The position numbers and the translations under genes were made by a program. From Aphodomonas sp964553125 (GTDB lineage Bacteria; Bacillota; Clostridia; Christensenellales; Aristaeellaceae), in contig CAZKJW010000003.1 of NCBI GenBank assembly GCA_964553125.1, positions 1 to 64,000 of the forward strand: a DNA stretch of 64,000 bases, in the 5' to 3' direction. The notes under the pieces were generated by a model that was given only the letters and a program-made list of their open reading frames with translations, had not been told where the DNA came from and searched no databases. Positions within the stretch are counted from its first letter, which is position 1; each line of letters begins with the position of its first letter. Positions 8,271-16,001 of the stretch are shown piece after piece.

Positions 8271-9451
8271 CTCTCCACCTCGTGCGGCAGCGCCGCATAT
8301 TCCCGGTCAATTTCAACAACGGCGAAATAATTTCCATCCAGCGCGCGAACCATGTGCGCGATGCGCTGTTTTGCTTCGGCGTCCGTGACCTTGGCGTTAT
8401 AGGGAAGGACAATATCGAAAATCAGGTTCGTGTGCGTGGGGCCTTCTACCATGCGGAAATCATGGAAAGTGGCGCGTTCATCGAGCGCTTTGACAAGCTC
8501 GCCCACGCGCATACGCATGTCGGACGTGCGCTCGTCGCAAGTGACGATGGGATCCATATGAATTACGGCGGTACAGCCGAGCGCTTCGGACAGCGCGCGT
8601 TCCGTGTTGTCAATCGCATCGTGCATGGCAAGCAGATCGCCCTCTGCCGGAACCTCTGCATGAAGGGAAATCATCATGCGGCCGGGGCCGTAATCGTGTA
8701 CAACCAAATCGTGCATCCCCAGAATTGTCGTGGAGGACAGAACGATCTGCTGAATCTGGTCGATCAGTTCAGGGGAAGGCGACTGACCAAGCAGCGGTGC
8801 AATCGTCTCCCGAACCGTTTTCACGCCCGTAAACAGGATAAAAAGCGACACAAACAGACCGGCGAAACCGTCGATTTGCCAGTTAAAAAAGTATTGGCAG
8901 AGCGAAGCAAGCAGCACCGCCGCTGTGGAAAGTGTGTCGCTCAAGCTGTCGCGTGCGGCTGCAAGCAGCGCGGTGGAATTCGTTTTCTTGCCGTACTTGC
9001 GGTTATAAAGAAACATCACGATTTTCACGCTGATGGCAGCGGCAAGAATGCACGCGGACAGCAGGTTGAAGCTGACCGTCTCGCTTGAAGTGATTTTTTC
9101 AATGGAGGTTTCCAGCAGGCTGAAGCCCATCAGCAGCACGGCCATTGCGACGGCCAGACCGGAAATATATTCCATCCGCCCATGACCGAAGGGATGTTCT
9201 GGATCGGGGCGCTGACGCGCCAGCAGGAACCCGACGAGCGTGACCAGAGAGGTGCCGGCGTCGGAGAGGTTGTTGAACGCATCTGCGCGGATAGAAACGG
9301 CGCCTGTCAGCGCGGAGGCGGCGAGCTTTGCGCCAAAGAGAAGCAGGTTCAGCAGAATGCCGACCAGCCCGCAGACGGTACCGATCGACTGCCGGCTTGC
9401 GGCTTCGTCGTCCGGATGTTTATTAAAGAGCTTTGCAAGAAACTCGATCAT
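8267..9451 (-). CDS. cation diffusion facilitator (CDF) family transporter
   Basis: Proton-coupled efflux of divalent metal (Zn, Fe, Mn, Co or Cd are possible substrates). The 394-residue protein has about six membrane helices; the helix II metal-site motif appears as RADAFNNLSDAG and the matching helix V motif as AARDSLSDT. DPEHPFGHGRMEY is the typical loop after helix III. A cytosolic C-terminal dimerisation domain follows. The two helix motifs carry Asp/Asn rather than the HD pair of zinc-specific ZitB/YiiP, so manganese or iron is as likely as zinc. First gene of a two-gene transcript with the GNAT gene. Confidence 0.93.
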   Translation of the reverse strand: MIEFLAKLFNKHPDDEAASRQSIGTVCGLVGILLNLLLFGAKLAASALTGAVSIRADAFNNLSDAGTSLVTLVGFLLARQRPDPEHPFGHGRMEYISGLAVAMAVLLMGFSLLETSIEKITSSETVSFNLLSACILAAAISVKIVMFLYNRKYGKKTNSTALLAAARDSLSDTLSTAAVLLASLCQYFFNWQIDGFAGLFVSLFILFTGVKTVRETIAPLLGQSPSPELIDQIQQIVLSSTTILGMHDLVVHDYGPGRMMISLHAEVPAEGDLLAMHDAIDNTERALSEALGCTAVIHMDPIVTCDERTSDMRMRVGELVKALDERATFHDFRMVEGPTHTNLIFDIVLPYNAKVTDAEAKQRIAHMVRALDGNYFAVVEIDREYAALPHEVER

Positions 9452-9484
9452 GACTTCTCATCCTTCAAATTATCGTTTTCTAAC

Positions 9485-9515
9485 ATTATACTATCAGCAG
9501 ACGAAAAATTGTCAA
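9485..9515 (-). promoter_or_regulatory. promoter of the CDF transporter
   Basis: On the minus strand a consensus -35 TTGACA (9510-9515) and a consensus -10 TATAAT (9485-9490) are separated by 19 nt, slightly long. It lies about 34 nt before the CDF ATG. Confidence 0.6.
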
Positions 9516-9637
9516 GATGCATGAAAAAATCTCAGCGGCGGTTTTAAGGAATCGGTTGGAGCGCCGGCTGCATTTTTCGGTGCGGGACAGAGCGCTGCGT
9601 CACTGGCTTGCAGGCGGTCTTCATCCGGCGCTTTGCG

Positions 9638-9737
9638 NNNNNNNNNNNNNNNNNNNNNNNNNNNNNNNNNNNNNNNNNNNNNNNNNNNNNNNNNNNNNNN
9701 NNNNNNNNNNNNNNNNNNNNNNNNNNNNNNNNNNNNN
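9638..9737. other. assembly gap (100 N)
   Basis: Exactly 100 N, a scaffolding placeholder; the true length is unknown. Confidence 0.99.
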
Positions 9738-9829
9738 AAATCTCTGCGCAATGCACAAACGTGCGTTGATCGCACCAGAGAATCGAACAGCGCTGCGCAG
9801 AATAGGGGCTTTCGGAAATGGAACGGCAG

Positions 9830-9859
9830 AAAAAAGCCGCCTGCATTGCTGTGGGCGGC
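9830..9859 (-). terminator. intrinsic terminator of the LTA-synthase-like gene
   Basis: On the minus strand GCCGCC pairs with GGCGGC across an 11-12-nt loop and is followed by TTTTTT, just past the stop at 9867. Confidence 0.8.
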
Positions 9860-9866
9860 GCTGTGG

Positions 9867-11831
9867 TTATTCCCAGAAGAAGCTGGCAGATTCTCCGAGA
9901 AGAGTAAGCATATCGGCGGCTTGCGCGACCGTGATTTCGTCGCCGGAACTCAGGCGTGAAACCTCGGCGCGCAGCTCAGTGGGAGAGATGAATTCCGTTG
10001 AGCATGTGCTGTGATTGACACGGATGCGGCTTGCCTCGGTGAAGTTCTCACCCGAAAGGGTCAAAACGCCGTCCGAGTAGGATGCGCTGCTGATCGCAAT
10101 GGGGAGAACGCCGAGCTGCATGTCGGTTTTCTGATAGGGCGATGCGCCGTCATAAACGAGATGATCGCCATACAGCATGTCGTATTCCAGCGTCTGGAGC
10201 GCCTCCTGATAGTCCGGGCTGTCGGCATAATACTGGTGCAGCTTCGTGATAAGTCCGTTATCCATGCCGAGCATTTGCATGACGTGCGACCCAAGCTGAT
10301 ATGCGTTCAGGTCACAGTCCTGCTTGGGCAGGTCAAAGTTTGCCCAGATCAGATACTCAGTCTGGAAAAGCGTGCTTCGTGTGAACTGCTCGGCTTTCAG
10401 GGGAAGCGCCGGCAGATGGTCGCCGTACAGCACAAGGACAGTCGGCTCGTCGCGCTTTGAAAGAGAATGTACAAGCGAGCTGATGAAGCTGTCAACCTGG
10501 TGCAGCTGACCGAGATAATACTCATAGGCTGCTTTTTCGGCGGGGTCTTCCACGCCGCCCATGCGGATGATGGGCGCGCCGTCGATCGGCTCGTCGGGGT
10601 ATTTGCCGTGCAGCTGCACGGAGATGGCATAAACATAATCCGGCCCCGACGTGCTGTCCAGCGCGAGGGAGATTTCGCGCGTAAGATCGGCGTCGTTCGA
10701 CCAGCCGATGATATTGCGCGTGACCTGCGACATGTATTCGACGGGCTGGAATGAATCAAACCCAAGCGAGGCATAGACGACGTTTCGATTATAGAACGTG
10801 CCTGTGTGATTGTGAATGGCGTGAGCCGTGTATCCAAGTTCCTTGAGGTTGAACGCCATGCTTTCACATGCTTCGGAGAGAAGGATGGTCTGGAACGGAT
10901 ATTCGCCCGCGCCGAAATGATCGAGATTCATGCCCGTGATCACTTCAAATTCCGTATTAGCGGTGCCATTTCCCACGCCGGGAACGGTCAGCAGTCCCGT
11001 AGAACAGCGCGTTTTCAGCGCGGAAAACACGGGTGCCGGGTTGGTTTCAAAGATGAGGCCGTCCACGTAATGCGGGTCAAAGAAGGATTCCAGCTGAAGA
11101 AAAATGACGTTCGGCTTTACGGCCGGTTCCGCGCTGCTCTTTTGCGGAAGCGCGGAAAGAATTTCGTCCACGCTTTCCTCGGAGTAGGTTTCCGGCTGCT
11201 CCACGCCGCGATCCACCATGCTCCACAAAAGGCTGAAGCAGAATCCGTTTTTGTCGTAGGTGGCGTTCATGTCGGAGAAATCGCTGGTCATCTGTCCGGA
11301 TGTGAGGAAAACTGCGCCGAAGCCCGCGATCAGCACGGCAGCGCCAAGCGTCTGCACGAGCGCCTGACGGGGAACGGGTTTTCTTTTTGGCGCCCTGCGC
11401 CATAAAAGCACGAACGCAACAATCAGCATCACCGCGCCTACGCCGATCAGCGCAAGCTGCCAGACAGTCATATAGATGGTGCTGATGGCAAGCCCCGTGC
11501 GGAGAATGGCGAAGTCAATCGCTTCAAGCGGCGTGATGCGGAAAAACAGCGTGACACAGTTGGCGATTCCGAGTCCGAGCCAGATCACGGAGGGAAGCGC
11601 CTGCGCGAACAGCCTGCGGCGGAAGAACAGACCGATGGACAGCGTGAAGAAAATCAGCGTGGCGTTATAGCAGAACACAGCCGGATCGGACAGCATAAAC
11701 CACGCGCCTTCCAGAGGGGAGTGGCGCGAAAGCATTTCGATAATGAGCGTAAGCGCAAACGATACAAGCGCCGTGCGCCGGAAAACAGCGCGGTCAAACG
11801 GCGTCGGCGCGGCAGCTTTTTCGGGCTTCAT
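9867..11831 (-). CDS. LTA synthase-like membrane sulfatase/phosphoglycerol transferase with extra C-terminal domain
   Basis: Alkaline-phosphatase-superfamily membrane enzyme resembling LtaS, which transfers glycerol-phosphate from phosphatidylglycerol to build lipoteichoic acid or decorate glycans. The 654-residue protein has about five N-terminal membrane helices (roughly residues 20-180), then an extracellular catalytic domain with VIFLQLESFF (metal-binding E248), GNGTANTEFEVITG (nucleophile T290) and VLYGDHLPAL (Asp-His metal ligands). LtaS proteins normally end soon after the catalytic domain; here about 70 residues follow (roughly 585-654) with a beta-rich IPT/TIG-like look (ISSASYSDGVLTLSGENF, then FISPTELRAEV). 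The membrane topology and catalytic residues are seen; the exact polymer product is inference. Monocistronic, with its own promoter and terminator. Confidence 0.87.
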   Translation of the reverse strand: MKPEKAAAPTPFDRAVFRRTALVSFALTLIIEMLSRHSPLEGAWFMLSDPAVFCYNATLIFFTLSIGLFFRRRLFAQALPSVIWLGLGIANCVTLFFRITPLEAIDFAILRTGLAISTIYMTVWQLALIGVGAVMLIVAFVLLWRRAPKRKPVPRQALVQTLGAAVLIAGFGAVFLTSGQMTSDFSDMNATYDKNGFCFSLLWSMVDRGVEQPETYSEESVDEILSALPQKSSAEPAVKPNVIFLQLESFFDPHYVDGLIFETNPAPVFSALKTRCSTGLLTVPGVGNGTANTEFEVITGMNLDHFGAGEYPFQTILLSEACESMAFNLKELGYTAHAIHNHTGTFYNRNVVYASLGFDSFQPVEYMSQVTRNIIGWSNDADLTREISLALDSTSGPDYVYAISVQLHGKYPDEPIDGAPIIRMGGVEDPAEKAAYEYYLGQLHQVDSFISSLVHSLSKRDEPTVLVLYGDHLPALPLKAEQFTRSTLFQTEYLIWANFDLPKQDCDLNAYQLGSHVMQMLGMDNGLITKLHQYYADSPDYQEALQTLEYDMLYGDHLVYDGASPYQKTDMQLGVLPIAISSASYSDGVLTLSGENFTEASRIRVNHSTCSTEFISPTELRAEVSRLSSGDEITVAQAADMLTLLGESASFFWE

Positions 11832-11872
11832 GACTAAGACCTCCGGGCGGTTTTCAGAAATATCTCTGCGTT

Positions 11873-11901
11873 ACTTTAACACAGAATTAGCACGGATGCA
11901 A
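11873..11901 (-). promoter_or_regulatory. likely promoter of the LTA-synthase-like gene
   Basis: On the minus strand -35 TTGCAT (11896-11901), a 17-nt spacer and -10 TAAAGT (11873-11878). Confidence 0.45.
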
Positions 11902-11951
11902 CTTCGGATTGAAGCAACGCAGGGCGCCCAGCTATTGCAGAGAGAACAAAC

Positions 11952-11981
11952 GAAAAGGCCGGCGTGTTTCCTGCGCCGACC
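11952..11981 (-). terminator. intrinsic terminator of the HTH regulator
   Basis: On the minus strand GGTCGGCG pairs with CGCCGGCC (one wobble), followed by TTTTCGTTT. Confidence 0.7.
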
Positions 11982-12015
11982 ATGCTGGTGAAAGATTTGC
12001 CGTGCTGCCGGATTG

Positions 12016-12600
12016 TTATACCCGGACGCGAAAGAGTTCGTGGCGGTTGCAGCAGGCATAAAGCTGCCCTGCACCGCACCGGAAAAAGCGCGCCTGCGCT
12101 TCCTGTTCCGGATAGAGATGAACAATCTGCACGCGGTCAGCCGTTACATAGGCAAGAAAGCGAATGAAATGCTCTTTCGTCATGGGATGATCAACGGTAA
12201 CCAGCCATTCGTCCTCCATGGGTTCTACAAGGATTGCGTGCGCCTCATCCGGCGCGTCCGCCTCAAGCGGCGGAAGCGTTATTCCGCAGCATGAAACAGA
12301 GCACTCGCCAACTGCCCACAGAACGTTTCCGCAGACCGGGCAGCAATAGAAGCGGCTGCGCAACAGGTTTGACGAACGATTTGCATTGACAACGCTTTCG
12401 CCTGAAAAAAGCGACGTGAGCGGCACGCCGAGCGCGGCGGCCAACGGTTCCAGAAGCGTAATATCGGGCAGACCGCGCGAAGTTTCCCATTTTGAAACGG
12501 TTTTGTCGCTGACGCAGAGCAGCTCGGCCAGCTGCTTCTGCGTGTATCCTTTTTTCTCGCGCATTGTCCGGATGGCGTTTCCGGTTACATAGCTGTTCAT
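12016..12600 (-). CDS. XRE-type HTH regulator fused to a desulfoferrodoxin/superoxide reductase-like domain
   Basis: A 194-residue two-domain protein. Residues about 5-60 are a Cro/CI helix-turn-helix (KKGYTQKQLAELLCVSDKT, then VSKWETSRGLPDI). After a linker comes a cysteine pair, FYCCPVCGNVLW, and a C-terminal domain resembling the catalytic domain of superoxide reductase: DHPMTKEHFIRF supplies two His and YACCNRHELF supplies the Cys-x2-His pair typical of the SOR iron site. This suggests a DNA-binding sensor for superoxide, oxygen or redox-active iron in an anaerobe; that role is inference. The open frame extends back to 12711, but AAGGAGG directly before ATG 12600 fixes the start. It lies downstream of the HAD gene with a terminator between them, so it is probably independently expressed. 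Confidence 0.85.
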   Translation of the reverse strand: MNSYVTGNAIRTMREKKGYTQKQLAELLCVSDKTVSKWETSRGLPDITLLEPLAAALGVPLTSLFSGESVVNANRSSNLLRSRFYCCPVCGNVLWAVGECSVSCCGITLPPLEADAPDEAHAILVEPMEDEWLVTVDHPMTKEHFIRFLAYVTADRVQIVHLYPEQEAQARFFRCGAGQLYACCNRHELFRVRV

Positions 12601-12680
12601 GGCGTCCTCCTTGCTGGCTTCGATGCGGTCAGCGTACCACGCATCAAAGCGGAACGCAACCTGCGCTGAGGAGAGTGCAG

Positions 12681-12704
12681 AAAAGCGGCGCAGGCTGCGC
12701 CGCT
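12681..12704 (-). terminator. intrinsic terminator after the HAD phosphatase gene
   Basis: On the minus strand GCGGCGCA pairs with TGCGCCGC across a 3-nt loop, followed by TTTTC. Confidence 0.7.
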
Positions 12705-12714
12705 TGTACACGTC

Positions 12715-13533
12715 TTAAAAAGCCCATTTGAGAATTGCTTTTGCCACGCCGTCTTCGTCGTTGGTATCGGTGACATACTTTGCTGCGGCGAAAACCTCGG
12801 GCGCGGCAGCATTTTTCATCGCCACGGGATAGCCGACCTTCTCCAGCATTGGAACATCGTTCATGTTATCGCCAATCGCCATCACGTCCGAAAGCGATAT
12901 GCCCAGATATTCCGCAAGCCGCGAAATGCCAAGCCCTTTTGTTACGCCGCGGCTTGTGAATTCCAAATTGGAACGCAGCTGATGCGTCATGTCAAACGGG
13001 AGATGCGCGCAGGCTGCAAGCGCGCGATCGCGCTGCAGGATATCAGGGAAGAAGATATGCAGCTTGGAAATCGGCTCGCTTCGCTGTGTCAGAAATTCTG
13101 TAATGCTGTCCACCGGGATACGCGTTTGCAGCACGAATTCCTCGAACGTGCAGGTGTCGTAATGCCGGATGTTGTCAAGGCAGCTTCGCTGCACATAGAT
13201 GCAATCTTCCGCCAGAACCTCGAACATCGGATCGAACGGCAGAATTGTGTTGTATATTTCAAGCGCGTCTGCAGCGGGCATGGAGCCTTTCATGACGGAA
13301 CAATTGTTCTTCAGATCGCGGACGCTCGCTCCGCCTTCCAGAATTGCGTAATCCATTGCGGAAACGGCGCTGCGGACTTCGTCCAGCTCGCAAAGGGAAC
13401 GTCCTGTGGCAAACGCCAGCAGGATGCCGCGTTCTGATGCTTTCTCCAGCGCGGCAACGGACGCGGGGGAAATATGATGCTCTGAATTGAGCAGCGTACC
13501 GTCCATATCGAGCGCAATCAGCTTCACCGACAT
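12715..13533 (-). CDS. HAD-superfamily hydrolase, Cof/YidA type
   Basis: Phosphatase of the Cof subfamily (HAD IIB), acting on sugar phosphates or related metabolites. The 272-residue protein has HAD motif I IALDMDGTLLNSEH (nucleophile Asp plus Asp+2), motif II AFATGRS, a C2 cap in the middle, a Lys before motif IV in SRGVTKGLGI, and motif IV AIGDNMNDVPML. The start is ATG at 13533, preceded by AGAGGA; the frame remains open to 14019 but the extension has no similarity and runs antisense into the MATE gene. The substrate cannot be predicted. It is divergent from the MATE exporter. Confidence 0.9.
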   Translation of the reverse strand: MSVKLIALDMDGTLLNSEHHISPASVAALEKASERGILLAFATGRSLCELDEVRSAVSAMDYAILEGGASVRDLKNNCSVMKGSMPAADALEIYNTILPFDPMFEVLAEDCIYVQRSCLDNIRHYDTCTFEEFVLQTRIPVDSITEFLTQRSEPISKLHIFFPDILQRDRALAACAHLPFDMTHQLRSNLEFTSRGVTKGLGISRLAEYLGISLSDVMAIGDNMNDVPMLEKVGYPVAMKNAAAPEVFAAAKYVTDTNDEDGVAKAILKWAF

Positions 13534-13617
13534 TGTGTTTTCCTCTTTCTCGTGATGTACGGCGTGCATAATATCATAGAAAAAACAAAAATGCAAATTT
13601 TCTTTTTCGGTTCTTTG

Positions 13618-13626
13618 TGCTATAAT
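13618..13626 (+). promoter_or_regulatory. extended -10 promoter of the MATE exporter
   Basis: TGC followed directly by TATAAT (13621-13626), 34 nt upstream of the ATG; the -35 region is weak (TTTTCT). Confidence 0.55.
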
Positions 13627-13660
13627 AAAATTCATTGATTTGAAAAGAGAGGGAAATGCA

Positions 13661-15061
13661 ATGCAGGTCGAACAGCAGACAAAATTCACACGTATGACGA
13701 CGGAACCGGTAGAACGGCTGGTCTGCCATCTTGCAGTTCCAACCATTGTTTCCATGTTGGTGACGGCGCTGTACAACATCGCGGACACGTTTTTCGTCGG
13801 CAAGGTCGGCACGGCCGCGACGGCAGGCGTTGGGCTGATTTTTCCGATCATGACGGTCATACAGGCGTTCGGCTTCTTTTTCGGACAGGGCTCTGGCAAT
13901 TTTATTTCGCGCGCGCTTGGCGCGCAGAAAAACGATGAAGCCGAAACTATGGCTTCTACCGGCAATCTCTGCTCGCTCTTCTTTGGATTTTTGATCCTTG
14001 CAATCGGCCTGATTTTCAAGGACGGCGTTCTTCGTCTTCTCGGCGCGGCACCCGGAAAAGTGTCCGATGATACGATTCGCTATGCAAGCGATTATATGTG
14101 CATCATTCTGCTTGGCGCGCCGTTCATGTGCATGAGCTGCGTGCTCAATAACCAGCTTCGCTTTCAGGGGAATGCGGTATTCTCCATGATCGGACTCGTT
14201 GCAGGTGCGGCGCTCAACTGCGTGCTCGATCCGTTGTTTATTTTTGTGTTCAATATGGAAGTTGCGGGCGCGGCGCTGGCAACCATCATCAGCCAGATTA
14301 TCAGCTGTATGCTGCTGTACATCGGCACGCTGCGCAGTGACAGCCTGAAAATCAAGCTGCGCAATTTCAAGCCGAACGGGTATTACTTGAAAAACATCGC
14401 CATCGGCGGAGCGCCCTCGCTGTTCCGGCAGGGACTCGCCAGCGTTGCCACGCTTTGCCTGAATACGGCGGCGGGAAGCGCCGTATCGCCCGACATGGCG
14501 GACGCGGCCATTGCGGCGTTCTCTGTTGTGGGGAAAATCACGATGTTTGGTTTTTCTGCGCTGCTCGGCTTTGGGCAGGGATTTCAGCCGATCTGCGGCT
14601 TCAATTACGGCGCGAAGAAATACGACCGCGTGCGCAAGGCGTACGTGTTTTGCCTGAAGGTTGGCATTGCGTTCCTGGTGGTGGTTTCCTGCGCTGGGTT
14701 CCTGCTTGCGGAACCGCTTGTCTCTCTTTTCCGCGACGATCCGAATGTAATCGCGTTTGGCAAAATCGCATTGCGCTGCCAGTGCTGCACGTTCGTGCTC
14801 ATGGCCGTTGTAACCTGCACGAACATGCTTTATCAGAATATCGGGCGCGTTGTCGGCGCGACGCTGCTGGCTGTTGCACGGCAGGGGCTGATGTTTATTC
14901 CGACAGTCCTCATTTTGCCGCATGTGTTTTCCGAATCCATCTGGGGTGTGTATCTTGCGCAGCCCGCGGCCGATTTGTTTGCGTTCATGCTGGCTGTGCC
15001 GCTCGCAGTGAAAATGTACCGCGAGCTGAAACAAAAAGAGGCGGAGCAACTCTCCGCCTGA
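13661..15061 (+). CDS. MATE-family multidrug/sodium antiporter
   Basis: Cation-coupled exporter of the MATE family. The 466-residue protein contains about twelve hydrophobic helices in two repeats. The N-terminal signature is LAVPTIVSMLVTALYNIADT (start of helix 1) and the equivalent in the second half is GGAPSLFRQGLASVATL; GQGSGNFISRALGA and GFGQGFQPICGFNYGA are typical interhelical segments. ATG at 13661 has GAGAGGG upstream; seven extra codons back to 13640 lack a ribosome site. The exported compound is unknown. Its last codons form part of a terminator hairpin for the convergent gene. Confidence 0.93.
   Translation: MQVEQQTKFTRMTTEPVERLVCHLAVPTIVSMLVTALYNIADTFFVGKVGTAATAGVGLIFPIMTVIQAFGFFFGQGSGNFISRALGAQKNDEAETMASTGNLCSLFFGFLILAIGLIFKDGVLRLLGAAPGKVSDDTIRYASDYMCIILLGAPFMCMSCVLNNQLRFQGNAVFSMIGLVAGAALNCVLDPLFIFVFNMEVAGAALATIISQIISCMLLYIGTLRSDSLKIKLRNFKPNGYYLKNIAIGGAPSLFRQGLASVATLCLNTAAGSAVSPDMADAAIAAFSVVGKITMFGFSALLGFGQGFQPICGFNYGAKKYDRVRKAYVFCLKVGIAFLVVVSCAGFLLAEPLVSLFRDDPNVIAFGKIALRCQCCTFVLMAVVTCTNMLYQNIGRVVGATLLAVARQGLMFIPTVLILPHVFSESIWGVYLAQPAADLFAFMLAVPLAVKMYRELKQKEAEQLSA
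15033..15058 (-). terminator. terminator of the phosphodiesterase-ACT gene
   Basis: On the minus strand GGCGGAG pairs with CTCCGCC, followed by TCTTTTTGTTTC. The hairpin lies inside the last codons of the convergent MATE gene. Confidence 0.7.
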
Positions 15062-15068
15062 AACCCGA

Positions 15069-16001
15069 TCAATCGATTGTATACCCTGCGGTGCTCAGCG
15101 CGTGTTTTGCGCGTTCGAGCGCCGTTTGCTTTATCAGCAGATAATCCGTATCATAGGTGGAAACGGCAAACACAGGTACGCCGGCTTTTGCGAGCGCGCC
15201 GGTCAGTCCGGCAAGAATGCCAAGCAGCGAAAATTCCAGCACGCCGCGTACACGCATGGCGCGCCAGCCATCCTCGCGCGAGACGCAGTTTTCCGGCGCG
15301 GCAGTCGTTTCACAAACAAGCGAAATCTCTGAATCGGTATGTGAGAAGAAGTACGGCGGCTTCAGCCGGCTTGCGTGAGAAACATCGGCGAGCTTACACA
15401 CGGAAAACGACTCGCTTAACAGTTCGAGCGACGCTGCATCAGGACGCGGCATTGCCGCATCCTCAAGCGAAAGCGTATCGTATGTCGTTCCCTCAAGCGT
15501 TTTCCACTGGAAACCGCTTTCGTCGAGCGTCATGTAGCTGTGCGCGCTGTTTTCCTTGGGGATGGACACAGAGCCGGGGTTCAGAAACCACGTCCCGTTC
15601 AGGCGCTCTTTGCGCGGCACATGCGTATGACCGGATAGCAACACATTACAGCGCTCCTTCGGCGGATTCTCGGGGCTTGCATGGTGTCCGTGCGTCAGAA
15701 GGAGATGCAGCCCGAACGCATCCAGCGGCGCGCAACCCTCTTGAATGGGGAATTTGAGAACCATTTGATCGACTTCCGCGTCGCAGTTTCCGCGCACGCA
15801 GACGATTTTATCGCTCAGCGGGTTCAGCATGGCGATTACCTGCTTGGGCGCATAGCCGTCCGGCAAATCATTCCGCGGCCCATGATAGAGAATATCTCCG
15901 AGCAGCACGAGACGCTCGTGTTTTTCCGCCGTAAAACGGCGGAGAAGCTCGCTGCAAAACGCTGCGCTGCCGTGAATATCGGATGCGATCATAATGCTCA
16001 T
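15069..16001 (-). CDS. YfcE-type metallophosphodiesterase fused to an ACT-like (COG3603-type) domain
   Basis: A 310-residue fusion. Residues 1-175 are a complete YfcE/MJ0936-type calcineurin-like phosphodiesterase: D8 and H10 (ASDIHG), D36 and H40 (LLGDILYHGP), N72 (RGNCDAE), H104 (THGHH), H125 and H127 (LSGHTHVP). Residues about 191-310 match the small ACT-domain family normally found as a free-standing protein of about 130 residues: LLSESFSVCKL, PPYFFSHTDSEISLVC, EDGWRAMRVRG, LLGILAGLTGALAKAGVPVF and AVSTYDTDYLLIK. ACT domains usually bind amino acids, so an amino-acid-regulated phosphodiesterase is possible but unproven. Start: ATG at 16001 has AGGAGG 7 nt upstream and overlaps the upstream stop (TAATG); the frame open to 16037 is not needed. 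Confidence 0.87.
   Translation of the reverse strand: MSIMIASDIHGSAAFCSELLRRFTAEKHERLVLLGDILYHGPRNDLPDGYAPKQVIAMLNPLSDKIVCVRGNCDAEVDQMVLKFPIQEGCAPLDAFGLHLLLTHGHHASPENPPKERCNVLLSGHTHVPRKERLNGTWFLNPGSVSIPKENSAHSYMTLDESGFQWKTLEGTTYDTLSLEDAAMPRPDAASLELLSESFSVCKLADVSHASRLKPPYFFSHTDSEISLVCETTAAPENCVSREDGWRAMRVRGVLEFSLLGILAGLTGALAKAGVPVFAVSTYDTDYLLIKQTALERAKHALSTAGYTID

Larger units (their letters stand above)
9516..9866. other. non-coding stretch interrupted by an assembly gap
   Basis: Apart from the CDF promoter on one side and a terminator hairpin on the other, I see no gene here. The 100-N gap (9638-9737) lies inside it, so a small gene may be missing. Frames that run through the N run on either strand have no recognisable protein content. 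Confidence 0.6.

Noticed and set aside
9517..10014. A plus-strand gene running through the first gap
   Set aside because: The frame is only open because of the N run and is partly antisense to the LTA-synthase-like gene; no protein similarity is apparent.
13534..14019. N-terminal extension of the HAD phosphatase
   Set aside because: The extra residues run antisense to the MATE gene, show no conserved pattern, and a good ribosome site precedes ATG 13533.
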